Source: a virus. Taken from it: a stretch of DNA of 48,050 nt. The position numbers and the translations under genes are program-made. The notes beneath the pieces are model-generated. The model saw nothing but the letters and a program-made list of their open reading frames with translations. It was not told the DNA's origin and searched no databases. The stretch lies in IMG/VR virus record IMGVR_UViG_3300028772_000022, positions 1 to 48,050 of that record; one strand, written 5' to 3'. This document shows, piece by piece, positions 34,286 to 42,108 of this stretch (positions are counted from its first letter, which is position 1; each line of letters starts with the position of its first letter).

Positions 34286-34900
34286 ATGACAGCAGAACTT
34301 AGAAAAACTTTAGCAATTATATCTGGTATTATTTTAGTATTTTTAATTGGTTATACAATAGTTATAACAACTTTTTATATTAATCAGAAAAAAGAAAAAG
34401 ATAGAATTGAAACAAATTTCAATAATTCACAATTTAGTTTAGATTCAACAAGAAATAAAAATGGTGAATTACAATTTTCAGTAAAAGCATTATCATTAAA
34501 AAACACAGAATTTATTGATTTTAATGCAGGTTTAGTAAAAGAAATTTCAGATATGGGTATTAAAATTAAAAATCTTGAAGCTGTTACTAAAACAAATATT
34601 GAATATATTTATGATATTGATACAATTGGAATTGAAAGAAAATCACCAAATATTTTTGTTGGAAGATATAAAGATGCTTGGTTAACATTAAGTGAAAAAA
34701 TTACTTTATTGAAACAAGGAACAGATGTTAAAGTTGATTCATTAAAATTAAGTTTAAAAGATGATTTACTTATGCCATATGAAGTACAATATTCTGGATG
34801 GTGGTTTTGGCGGAAAGCAAAAAATATTAAAGTTTGGGTTAAATCTGAAAATCCTCACTTCAAAATAAATAAGATGGAAAGTTATAAACTTATTAAATAA
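34286..34900 (+). CDS. DUF6549-like inner-membrane protein, candidate i-spanin
   Basis: A 204-residue protein with an N-terminal membrane helix (about residues 9-32, IISGIILVFLIGYTIVITTF) and a long helical, coiled-coil periplasmic part (35-95). It ends with a domain carrying SGWWFWRKAKNIKVWVKSEN and a KMESYKLIK end. The C-terminal W-F-W-R motif resembles DUF6549, a family seen in Bacteroidota and their phages. Topology matches an i-spanin (Rz-like), which would pair with an outer-membrane lipoprotein such as the one at 21016. It overlaps the terminase start (TAATG) and follows a terminator. Confidence 0.55.
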   Translation: MTAELRKTLAIISGIILVFLIGYTIVITTFYINQKKEKDRIETNFNNSQFSLDSTRNKNGELQFSVKALSLKNTEFIDFNAGLVKEISDMGIKIKNLEAVTKTNIEYIYDIDTIGIERKSPNIFVGRYKDAWLTLSEKITLLKQGTDVKVDSLKLSLKDDLLMPYEVQYSGWWFWRKAKNIKVWVKSENPHFKINKMESYKLIK

Positions 34901-36813
34901 TGGCATCACAAACAGCACAACAAATTAATTCAACAACATCTAAGCTTAATAAAATTATTAAAGCAAAAGAAGTATTTGACCCTCGTATCATTGATGATTC
35001 AGGTTCAGGTAAATCATTATGGACAACTGAATCAGTTGAGTTTGCTGTTAAAGGTTTAAAAGATGGATATAAACTGAAAGAAAATCCATTTTTAAAATCA
35101 GTTAAAGGTGCATTTTTACGTAAATCACAATTACCATTTAAATATAGTCAAGATGAAATTGCATGTATGGAAATATGTGCTGGAGATAAAGAATTTTTTG
35201 GTGATAATTTTACTAAATTAAAGGATGGAGAAAAAGGTTGGACTAATATTGAATTAAGACCATATCAAAGAAATTTACTTAAAAGATATGATGAACACAG
35301 ATGGAACATTATTATGTTTCCTCGTCAATCTGGAAAAACAACAACAACAGTTATTGAAATAGTGCATTTTTGTTGTTTTAATATTGATAAAGATGTTGTT
35401 GTTATTGCTCAGTCTGATCGTGTTGTTAATGAAATTTTATCTAAAATAAAAGAATGTTTCGCTGGTCTTCCATTCTTTATGAGCCCTGGATTTGTTTCTT
35501 TTAATAAAAAAGGATTTGTTTGCGATAATGGTTGTCGTTTAAGTATTGGTATCGCAGCTGAGTCGGTAGTTCAAGGTTTTGCTTTGGACCTCCTTTACAT
35601 CGATGAATTTGCATACATCAAAAATTCAATGGTTAGAACTTTCTGGACAAATATTTATCCTGCTTTATTAAATAATCCAAATTCTCGTTGTATTATTACT
35701 TCAACACCTAATGGTCGTAATATGTTCTATGAACTTTGGGCAAATGCTGAAGCTAAATTAAATAAATTTATATCATATAGGATTTATTGGCATGAAGTTC
35801 CTGGACGTGATGAACAATTTAAAAACGATACTATTGCCAATATTGGAATAGAAGGATGGGACATGGGATTTGAATGTTCTTTTGACACACAATTAAAATC
35901 TATCTTTAATACTCCGACACAAAAAGGATTAAGACTAAATCAATTACAAAATGAAAAACTTTGGTCAAGAGATAATAATCCTATTGGAAACAAATTCAAT
36001 ATGGAATTTATTAGTCAAGATGTTGTTAAATATGATTTAAAAAATGATTATTTTTTACTTGGAATTGATTTATCTGAAGGATTAGAACAAGATGCAACAA
36101 CAGCTAAATTAAAGAAAATTAATTGGGATATTGTCAAGAAAAAATTAACTTACACAAGTGTTGGTATATTTAAAGACAATACTATTTCAGTTGAAGATTT
36201 TGCACAATGGACAATGGATTTCACACAAAATTTTGATAATAATAAATTACGTGCAATTGTTGAAAATAATACTTATGGTGGTGAATATTTTAGTCAAGTT
36301 AAAGCTTTAAAATTAAATGATAGAAATTATGCATATTTTGATAATATTGTTTTTGCAAAATTTCGGAGAGAAGCAAAAGATGGTTTTGAATATGGTATAA
36401 GATGGAATGCACAAAATAAAAAACTTGGTGTAAAATCTTTTTCAAATTTAATTTCAGATGGAACAATGATTGAATCACATTATCAATCAATTGACGAATA
36501 TTTGAATTTCGGAAAAAATAAAGCAGGTAATTACTGTGCACAATATGGACATGATGATCTTGTAATGTCTGATGTAAGTATTGGACATTATATAAAATCA
36601 AACAATATTTATGCTAATGCTTTTTTAAACGGAGCTAAAGAGGAATTAAGAATATTTCTTAATGATGAAGATGATGAAGTTCGATTAAGAAAAGAAGAAG
36701 AAATAAGAAGATTAGCTGCAATATATACTACTGAACAAGGGTTTAAACTGAGAAATTCATCTGAACATGTTAATTTGCATATAAATGATGACATTTATTT
36801 AATGATGATGTAA
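34900..36813 (+). CDS. Terminase large subunit, gp17-like
   Basis: A 637-residue packaging ATPase/nuclease. Walker A is FPRQSGKTTTT (140-150), Walker B LLYIDE (231-236), and TSTPNGRNMFYELW (267-280) is the coupling motif. The RNase H-fold nuclease has Asp390 in LGIDLSEG, Glu455 in AIVENNTYGGEY and Asp552/553 in YGHDDLVMS. It pumps DNA into the prohead with ATP and cuts at headful. A GSGKS string at 35-39 resembles a second P-loop but lies in the N-terminal extension and is probably coincidental. It overlaps the upstream gene by one base. Portal and capsid genes are not in this window. Confidence 0.93.
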   Translation: MASQTAQQINSTTSKLNKIIKAKEVFDPRIIDDSGSGKSLWTTESVEFAVKGLKDGYKLKENPFLKSVKGAFLRKSQLPFKYSQDEIACMEICAGDKEFFGDNFTKLKDGEKGWTNIELRPYQRNLLKRYDEHRWNIIMFPRQSGKTTTTVIEIVHFCCFNIDKDVVVIAQSDRVVNEILSKIKECFAGLPFFMSPGFVSFNKKGFVCDNGCRLSIGIAAESVVQGFALDLLYIDEFAYIKNSMVRTFWTNIYPALLNNPNSRCIITSTPNGRNMFYELWANAEAKLNKFISYRIYWHEVPGRDEQFKNDTIANIGIEGWDMGFECSFDTQLKSIFNTPTQKGLRLNQLQNEKLWSRDNNPIGNKFNMEFISQDVVKYDLKNDYFLLGIDLSEGLEQDATTAKLKKINWDIVKKKLTYTSVGIFKDNTISVEDFAQWTMDFTQNFDNNKLRAIVENNTYGGEYFSQVKALKLNDRNYAYFDNIVFAKFRREAKDGFEYGIRWNAQNKKLGVKSFSNLISDGTMIESHYQSIDEYLNFGKNKAGNYCAQYGHDDLVMSDVSIGHYIKSNNIYANAFLNGAKEELRIFLNDEDDEVRLRKEEEIRRLAAIYTTEQGFKLRNSSEHVNLHINDDIYLMMM

Positions 36814-36817
36814 AAAT

Positions 36818-37573
36818 ATGATTGAATTAAAATTAAGTAATATTGTTGAAAATTATGATGAATTTATTTCAAGATTAAAAACAATTAGTTTAAAAAATAA
36901 ATTTAAAAATTGGATTAAAAATGATGGTACAATATCATTACTTCCAGTAATTAGTTATTGTTTAAAAAATTTCATAAAAATAAGTTATGTTTTTGATTAT
37001 GATAAAGAATATAAACTAAATTTATGCGAATCATTAAAATCAAAAACAAATCAAAAAATATTTTTTGATAAAATGTTTGAAGATAATATTTATTTGAAAT
37101 ATAATGATAAATCATTATTAAATATTGTTGATGATCCAAATTTAGGATATTCTCAAAATAAGATTGATGAAGCAAAATTAAAATTTATTTCAGAAGCATA
37201 TAATAAAAATTTATATCATGTATCTAAAATTGAAAATTACGAAAATATTAAATTACTTGGGTTAAAAAATAAATTTAATTATTTATGTCTTGATTATATT
37301 GATGAAAGTTATTCTTTAAATGAAGAAGATGAAGAAATTTCAAATGTTGTTGTTTCAGTAAAAGTATCTGATGTTAAAAATAGATTTTATCCAGATCCAG
37401 AAAGTTTTGATAGAAGTTGTCAATATGCTGGATATGTTGGTTATATGATAGCTGAAAAAGTTAATTTGGATTTATTATTTTTATTTTATTATTTATATGA
37501 TGGACTTTCATGGTGTTTTGTAATTGGTGAAATTTTACCTGAATTATTAGAAATTAAAACAAATATTATTTAA
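36818..37573 (+). CDS. Hypothetical protein
   Basis: A 251-residue protein, mainly helical in the first half, with an acidic loop (YSLNEEDEEISNVVVSVKVS, about 167-186), and aromatic residues in the C-terminal part (FDRSCQYAGYVGYM). No signal peptide; a hydrophobic stretch near residues 217-235 could be a membrane helix or a buried strand. No family recognised. It starts 4 nt after the terminase gene and is followed 1 nt later by the DUF551-like gene, so it is on the same message. Confidence 0.5.
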   Translation: MIELKLSNIVENYDEFISRLKTISLKNKFKNWIKNDGTISLLPVISYCLKNFIKISYVFDYDKEYKLNLCESLKSKTNQKIFFDKMFEDNIYLKYNDKSLLNIVDDPNLGYSQNKIDEAKLKFISEAYNKNLYHVSKIENYENIKLLGLKNKFNYLCLDYIDESYSLNEEDEEISNVVVSVKVSDVKNRFYPDPESFDRSCQYAGYVGYMIAEKVNLDLLFLFYYLYDGLSWCFVIGEILPELLEIKTNII

Positions 37574-37574
37574 T

Positions 37575-37841
37575 ATGGAAACTTCAACAATCAAATGGCA
37601 TTTTTTACCTGAATTACCTAAAAATACTGATGAAGTATTAATTGCAGTTCAATATGATGATATGCCTATTCAAGGATATTATTCAAAAGGTAAATGGAAA
37701 GGTAGTGTTAAAGTTACTGAACAAATGAATGATGGTTATGTTAATGATAATACATTTAGTGGAACTGAATTTATTTATGCTTGGGCTGAAATGCCGAAAA
37801 TGCCAAAAGTTCCTGAAAATTTTAATCCATTAGAAAGATGA
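37575..37841 (+). CDS. DUF551-like protein
   Basis: An 88-residue protein with IKWHFLPELPKNTDEVLIAV at the start, then GYYSKGKWKG and a final IYAWAEMPKMPKVPENF. The W-x-x-L-P-x-L-P-x-(x)n-V-L-I-A start and the A-W-x-x-M-P-x-x-P end fit DUF551, a small phage family of unknown function. Its stop overlaps the ATG of the papain-like gene (ATGA), so the two proteins are translated together, which makes a functional link to the next two genes likely. Confidence 0.6.
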   Translation: METSTIKWHFLPELPKNTDEVLIAVQYDDMPIQGYYSKGKWKGSVKVTEQMNDGYVNDNTFSGTEFIYAWAEMPKMPKVPENFNPLER

Positions 37842-38329
37842 AAGCACAAATATCTTCTTTTGAAAAAACACAACAGGTTATAAAAATGTTGAATGATTTA
37901 ATGGCTTTAAATGAAGCACATGGTCATGATGTTCATGAAAAATTAAGATTTCCTGAAAATTGGAATATTTATATTGAAAATTCAAATGCACCAATAACAG
38001 GTGCTCAATCAGCATGTTATGATAATGCTTTAAAATATTCTAAAAAATATAAATTTCCTTTATGTATTGGTGCATTTATATTGAAAAGTCAATTAATGGA
38101 TGATATTGAATGGGTAAATAAAACTGATTTTAATAAATTCAATCAATATTATGCAATTTATCCACATGCTTGGAATCTTAATGAAAAAGGAGAAATATTT
38201 GATACAACTATTTATAATGATTTAGATGAATTTTTTTATATTGGAATTGAAGTTGATTATACAAAGTTTAAAACAGGTTTCGGTGATTTAGATTCGTATT
38301 TGAGAACTTTATTAAATACTAATAAGTAA
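37838..38329 (+). CDS. Papain-like fold protein with Cys-His-Asp triad
   Basis: A 163-residue protein. A Cys in GAQSACYDNALKY (Cys60), His110 in IYPHAWNLNEKGEIFD and Asp122 in the same segment match the C-H-D order of papain-like peptidases and transglutaminases. Phage proteins with a C-x-x-N-A helix and an H-A-W-(x)n-D segment are common. Gln57 could form the oxyanion hole. It could be a protease, deamidase or transglutaminase acting on host proteins. It overlaps the DUF551-like gene by 4 bp and is 4 bp before the ADP-ribosyltransferase-like gene. The triad is seen; activity is inferred. Confidence 0.55.
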   Translation: MKAQISSFEKTQQVIKMLNDLMALNEAHGHDVHEKLRFPENWNIYIENSNAPITGAQSACYDNALKYSKKYKFPLCIGAFILKSQLMDDIEWVNKTDFNKFNQYYAIYPHAWNLNEKGEIFDTTIYNDLDEFFYIGIEVDYTKFKTGFGDLDSYLRTLLNTNK

Positions 38330-38333
38330 ACTT

Positions 38334-38930
38334 ATGAAAATAACAGCATTTCACGGTACGAAAAATAAATTCAATAAATTTGAATTAGGAAGAATAATAT
38401 CTAATCCAATTTATGGTGGAAATATTGATAATGGATTAGGTATATTTTTTACTGATAATTTAACAATGGCTAAATGGTTTGCACAAGCTGTTGAATATTC
38501 ATGTGATGATAATAAATATATTGATACTGGAAATAAAGCATATTTAATTACAGCTGAATTAATATTAAATAAACCATTAGAATTTAAAAATGAAAATGGA
38601 AAATTTGATGATTCTTATCAACAATATTTTGAATTTATTGAAAAAATAGGTGGTGTTGGTATTTGTCATGAAAAATTATTATCAGCTGGTTATGATAGCA
38701 TAATTATATATAATGCTGATACAAATTATTATGAAAATGGAACTTACGATGCTTATGTTATGTTGACAACTGAAAATATTAAAATTATTTCAAATATAGA
38801 ATTAAATACTAACAAAAATCTTAATCAACAAGCAAATACAAATGGTGAATTATATACAACTGAAACTTATTCACCTGAATCAAAAATTGATTATAAACCA
38901 ACAATAAATTCAGTACCTTTAAGTTATTAA
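38334..38930 (+). CDS. ADP-ribosyltransferase-like protein (ART-PolyVal type)
   Basis: A 198-residue protein. AFHGTKNKFNKFELGRI (5-21) is the H-G-T strand that binds NAD. LGIFFTDNLTMAKWFAQAVE (about 38-57) is the G-x-x-F-T-D-N helix. GYDSIIIYNADTN with AYVMLTTENIKIIS is the closing strand pair, as in the ART-PolyVal group. The third catalytic residue is not certain; Glu or Tyr near YYENGTYDAY is possible. T4 uses Alt and Mod ADP-ribosyltransferases to modify host RNA polymerase, and this protein may act similarly. The C-terminal 45 residues are a polar tail. It lies 4 nt after the papain-like gene. Confidence 0.65.
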   Translation: MKITAFHGTKNKFNKFELGRIISNPIYGGNIDNGLGIFFTDNLTMAKWFAQAVEYSCDDNKYIDTGNKAYLITAELILNKPLEFKNENGKFDDSYQQYFEFIEKIGGVGICHEKLLSAGYDSIIIYNADTNYYENGTYDAYVMLTTENIKIISNIELNTNKNLNQQANTNGELYTTETYSPESKIDYKPTINSVPLSY

Positions 38931-38978
38931 AAATAATTTTAAATAACTATATACGTTAGTCTATATTATTAAATAAAC

Positions 38979-38988
38979 AAGGATATAT
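38979..38988 (+). promoter_or_regulatory. Phage promoter motif copy E (AAGGATATAT)
   Basis: AAGGATATAT, 34 nt before the ATG at 39013, in the 82-nt gap after the ART-like gene. The first base differs from the other copies. A TATATTATT string lies upstream in the region where copies D and F have ATATTTT. Confidence 0.55.
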
Positions 38989-39012
38989 AATTTAAAAATA
39001 AAATTAAAAGTT

Positions 39013-41616
39013 ATGAATAAATTATCATTTATATTTGATGGTAAGTTTTATACAAAGTCAGAAGTTAAAATTCCTGACGATAAATCTTCCGAATCTTATG
39101 TACAAGGTGTTATTAGTGGAATTAAAACCAGTAGTAATAAACCTTTAACAGCAATCTTGTTTCAACAAGATTTTTTGTATATTTATGGTTATGAAATTCC
39201 TCAAAAACCTGAATCAGTAATTGAAAATCTTTGGTGTACAAGTCCTGAAGGAATTGAACAGATAAATTGTACTCCAGCATTTATTGCAAGACATCTTAAC
39301 AATAGCGAATCAGGAACAGAATATAATGAATTAGAAATTTTAGTATCTTATCCTGAAATGTATAAATTCATACCTATTATAAGTGAACAAAATGTTAAAG
39401 ATTTATTGAATTTTTTTATATTTGATTTGAATATTAATTTTCATCCTGATGATAGATTTTCAGATTATTTGAATGAAGGTAATCTCATAATTGATTCAAA
39501 AGGAAACGATATTCATTTTAATGATACAGCTTGTGATTTCATGGAAGATTTGATTGCAGCTTCATTTGAAATTTGTGGTGATAAAGTTTATGATTTTGGA
39601 TTTGAAATTCAACAAGCAAAACTTGGAGAACAAGGAATTATAATTGGAGGAGATGTTGAAACAGAAGAAGTAAAAAGTACTGTTGATTCAGATCAACTTC
39701 AAGCTTGGTTAAAACGTTATAATGAACTTCCAGAAGGTCCTGAAAAAGAAGTTGCTAAAGAATGGGTAATTAGTTTAGGTGGAAGTGTTGAAACTGAATT
39801 AGATAGATCAGGACTTGGTGAAGAAAATGAACCAGAAACAATTGCTCTTGCTAATTCAATAATAAATCAAGTTTCAAATACAGAAGATTTAAAAAATATT
39901 CAATATTTAAATAGTGAAATTGAAAGGTATCGTATTCAACATAGTCTTGATATTATGCAAATGCTTGATGTTAATAAAGCTATTTTAAATATTTTAGATG
40001 AAGTTGAAAAAAGAACAACAGAAAAACCACTTTATGATCCAAAAGGTAATGTTGTTCCAAAATTTGTTTATGATGAAGACAATGATGATAATTATCGTGA
40101 ATTTAATAAAAAAATGATTACTGGTTTTCTTGGAAAACAAATTGATCCAAGTGGTTCAGCAGATTGGGGTGGAATACCTGTTTGGTCAGTTGCTGGTGAT
40201 GAATTTACAGGAATTTTTGTTTGTATAGATGATAATGATGATATTGTTTTATTGAGACGAGATTTTGATGAAAATATTGAAGAAAATACTGATAATGAAT
40301 TATCACGTTTTGATGAAGATGATACTATTTCAATTGAATATATGTTGAAATGTATGGCAGATAAATCAGAATATAATGGTTTCACATTATTTGCTGTTGA
40401 TGATGACTATATTATTCATAAAGATGAATTTTCAAATGATTCAAAAGAATTGATGGGAAATCTTGATGTTGATAAAAGTGAAGTTAATAATGAAACAATA
40501 CCAACAGAATTTCTTTTTGGTAAATTAAATAAAGATATTAAATTATTTGTTTCTCAAAATTCATGGTTTGAATATGATGAGCATACTGATGAAAGTATTA
40601 GTTTCATAACTCGTGAATATGGTGATGTTGGAGAAGAAAGTCCAGGACAAAAAGATATTGATAAAGCAAAACAAATGTGTTTACGTTTAAATGAAACATT
40701 TAAAAACATAAATGCTACTTGGGAAACAGTTGATGAATGGACATATATTATTGTTAAATTTATTGGTTCAAAAATTCCTATTACAAATGAAGAAGCTTGG
40801 GCAACTGCTACAGATGATATAAAATCAGATTTTGATGAAGATTATGTTGATACTACATTAATTCCTGAAGAATTTACTGATTTATTAATGAATTTTTATT
40901 TTGCTTGGGATTTATTAGATTCTAATTGGACAAACAATAGTGGTTTTGTAACTTTAGACGATTTATATCCATTTAGTGAAAGTTTTGATGATTTAGAATT
41001 TACTGTTAAAAATTGGATTAAAGAAATAACTGGAAAAACTGATGAAGATTTTAATATGTTTAGTTCTCGTTATAATAGTGTTTCAATTGTTGGTGATTTA
41101 GAAAACTTTAATAATGCTTATAATGAAATTATTGATTGGTTAGATAATAATGGTAGTAATGATAATCATGATTTAATTATTGATACTTATTATAGTAATT
41201 CTTATCCATTCACTAATGGAGGTACAAAAGATTTACAAGTTAAAATTAATGAATGGTGTGATGCTTCAATTAAAAGTTTGGAAAATAATCCTTTAGTTAA
41301 TCCTGAAGTTATAAGTGAACCTGTTGTAAACAATGATAAATTAAAGGAACTTATTGGAATATTTGTTAAACAAAATTCATGGTTTGCTGATGAAAGTGAT
41401 GATGAAACTCCATTTGAAATGAGTTTTACAAGTCGTGACTATGGTAATGTTGGAGATGAAAGACCAGGACAAAAAGACATTAATAAAGCAAAAGATCTTT
41501 GTAGACTATTGATGAATAATTTTCCTGGAGAAGTTAAATGTGAATGGTCAACAGTAGATGAATGGACGTATCTTGAAGTTTATTTAAAAGGTTCTGATAA
41601 AGTTAGTTGGGATTAA
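39013..41616 (+). CDS. Large acidic protein with an internal duplication
   Basis: An 867-residue, strongly acidic protein of unknown function. Two related segments, about residues 510-585 and 782-862, each contain QNSWF, then an R-(E/D)-Y-G-(D/N)-V-G-(E/D)-E string, PGQKDI, and finish with a T-V-D-E-W-T-Y strand. A segment near 232-258 reads LQAWLKRYNELPEGPEKEVA. The protein has its own promoter motif and is almost as long as the terminase and RNase H genes combined with a neighbour. An inhibitor, scaffold or injected virion protein is possible. An internal terminator-like hairpin lies near its start (39153-39176). Confidence 0.6.
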   Translation: MNKLSFIFDGKFYTKSEVKIPDDKSSESYVQGVISGIKTSSNKPLTAILFQQDFLYIYGYEIPQKPESVIENLWCTSPEGIEQINCTPAFIARHLNNSESGTEYNELEILVSYPEMYKFIPIISEQNVKDLLNFFIFDLNINFHPDDRFSDYLNEGNLIIDSKGNDIHFNDTACDFMEDLIAASFEICGDKVYDFGFEIQQAKLGEQGIIIGGDVETEEVKSTVDSDQLQAWLKRYNELPEGPEKEVAKEWVISLGGSVETELDRSGLGEENEPETIALANSIINQVSNTEDLKNIQYLNSEIERYRIQHSLDIMQMLDVNKAILNILDEVEKRTTEKPLYDPKGNVVPKFVYDEDNDDNYREFNKKMITGFLGKQIDPSGSADWGGIPVWSVAGDEFTGIFVCIDDNDDIVLLRRDFDENIEENTDNELSRFDEDDTISIEYMLKCMADKSEYNGFTLFAVDDDYIIHKDEFSNDSKELMGNLDVDKSEVNNETIPTEFLFGKLNKDIKLFVSQNSWFEYDEHTDESISFITREYGDVGEESPGQKDIDKAKQMCLRLNETFKNINATWETVDEWTYIIVKFIGSKIPITNEEAWATATDDIKSDFDEDYVDTTLIPEEFTDLLMNFYFAWDLLDSNWTNNSGFVTLDDLYPFSESFDDLEFTVKNWIKEITGKTDEDFNMFSSRYNSVSIVGDLENFNNAYNEIIDWLDNNGSNDNHDLIIDTYYSNSYPFTNGGTKDLQVKINEWCDASIKSLENNPLVNPEVISEPVVNNDKLKELIGIFVKQNSWFADESDDETPFEMSFTSRDYGNVGDERPGQKDINKAKDLCRLLMNNFPGEVKCEWSTVDEWTYLEVYLKGSDKVSWD
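39153..39176 (+). terminator. Terminator-like hairpin inside the 867-residue gene
   Basis: AATCTTGT (39153-39160) pairs with ACAAGATT (39165-39172) around a TTCA loop, followed by TTTTTT (39171-39176). It is about 140 nt into the coding region, so it may attenuate early transcription, or be a coincidence of codons. Confidence 0.4.
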
Positions 41617-41627
41617 ATTAAAAATAT

Positions 41628-41975
41628 ATGACAAATATTGGTGGATTTTTAAATTTAAATGAATCATTTGAAGAAACTTTTGGAAAAAAGTTTCTTCATG
41701 AAAGAAATTTTTCAGGAATAAATATTTATAGTAATATTGATCGTAAATATAATAATATTATTATAGCTCCTTGGGATAAAAAAGGTTCTGAACGAGGTAT
41801 GAATGTTGGAGATTTAGAAAATATTGCTTTTGAATCTGAAAAATTAAATGATTGTAATTTACAATATGGTATTGATAATTGGAAATCAATTGTTTTAAAA
41901 CTGAAAAAGAAAAACATTAATTCTTTAGAATTATATGTTGAAAATATTGTATTAAAATTAAAACCAATTAAATAA
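41628..41975 (+). CDS. Hypothetical protein
   Basis: A 115-residue protein of unknown function beginning MTNIGGFLNLNESFEETFGK. The start recalls the short N-terminal regions of virion proteins in some T4-like phages that are cut by the prohead protease, but no cleavage motif is certain. The C-terminal half alternates strands and helices (SIVLKLKKKNINSLELYVEN). It is 11 nt after the 867-residue gene and is followed by a strong terminator, so it is the last gene of that unit. Confidence 0.55.
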   Translation: MTNIGGFLNLNESFEETFGKKFLHERNFSGINIYSNIDRKYNNIIIAPWDKKGSERGMNVGDLENIAFESEKLNDCNLQYGIDNWKSIVLKLKKKNINSLELYVENIVLKLKPIK

Positions 41976-41977
41976 TT

Positions 41978-42020
41978 AAATAAACAGCTCGGAATTAATT
42001 TTCGAGCTGTTTATTTTTAT
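41978..42020 (+). terminator. Strong intrinsic terminator before the topoisomerase unit
   Basis: AAATAAACAGCTCG (41978-41991) pairs perfectly with CGAGCTGTTTATTT (42003-42016), with an 11-nt loop and a T-rich tail to 42020. It lies 3 nt after the stop and 29 nt before promoter motif copy F. Confidence 0.9.
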
Positions 42021-42048
42021 ATTTTCCAGTCCATATTTTATGAATAAA

Positions 42049-42058
42049 TAGGATATAT
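42049..42058 (+). promoter_or_regulatory. Phage promoter motif copy F, upstream of the topoisomerase
   Basis: TAGGATATAT followed by TT, 60 nt before the ATG at 42109 and directly downstream of a strong terminator, the clearest evidence that the motif is a promoter. ATATTTT lies 14 nt upstream of TATATTT, as in copy D. Confidence 0.7.
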
Positions 42059-42108
42059 TTCAAAGTAATTAGTATAAAGTAATTTTAAAATAATAAATCA
42101 ATTATATA

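Noticed and set aside
34900-35020. Second Walker A (GSGKS) at the N-terminus of the terminase
   Set aside because: It lies in an N-terminal extension without partner motifs; the true Walker A at 140-150 matches the family. Most likely chance.
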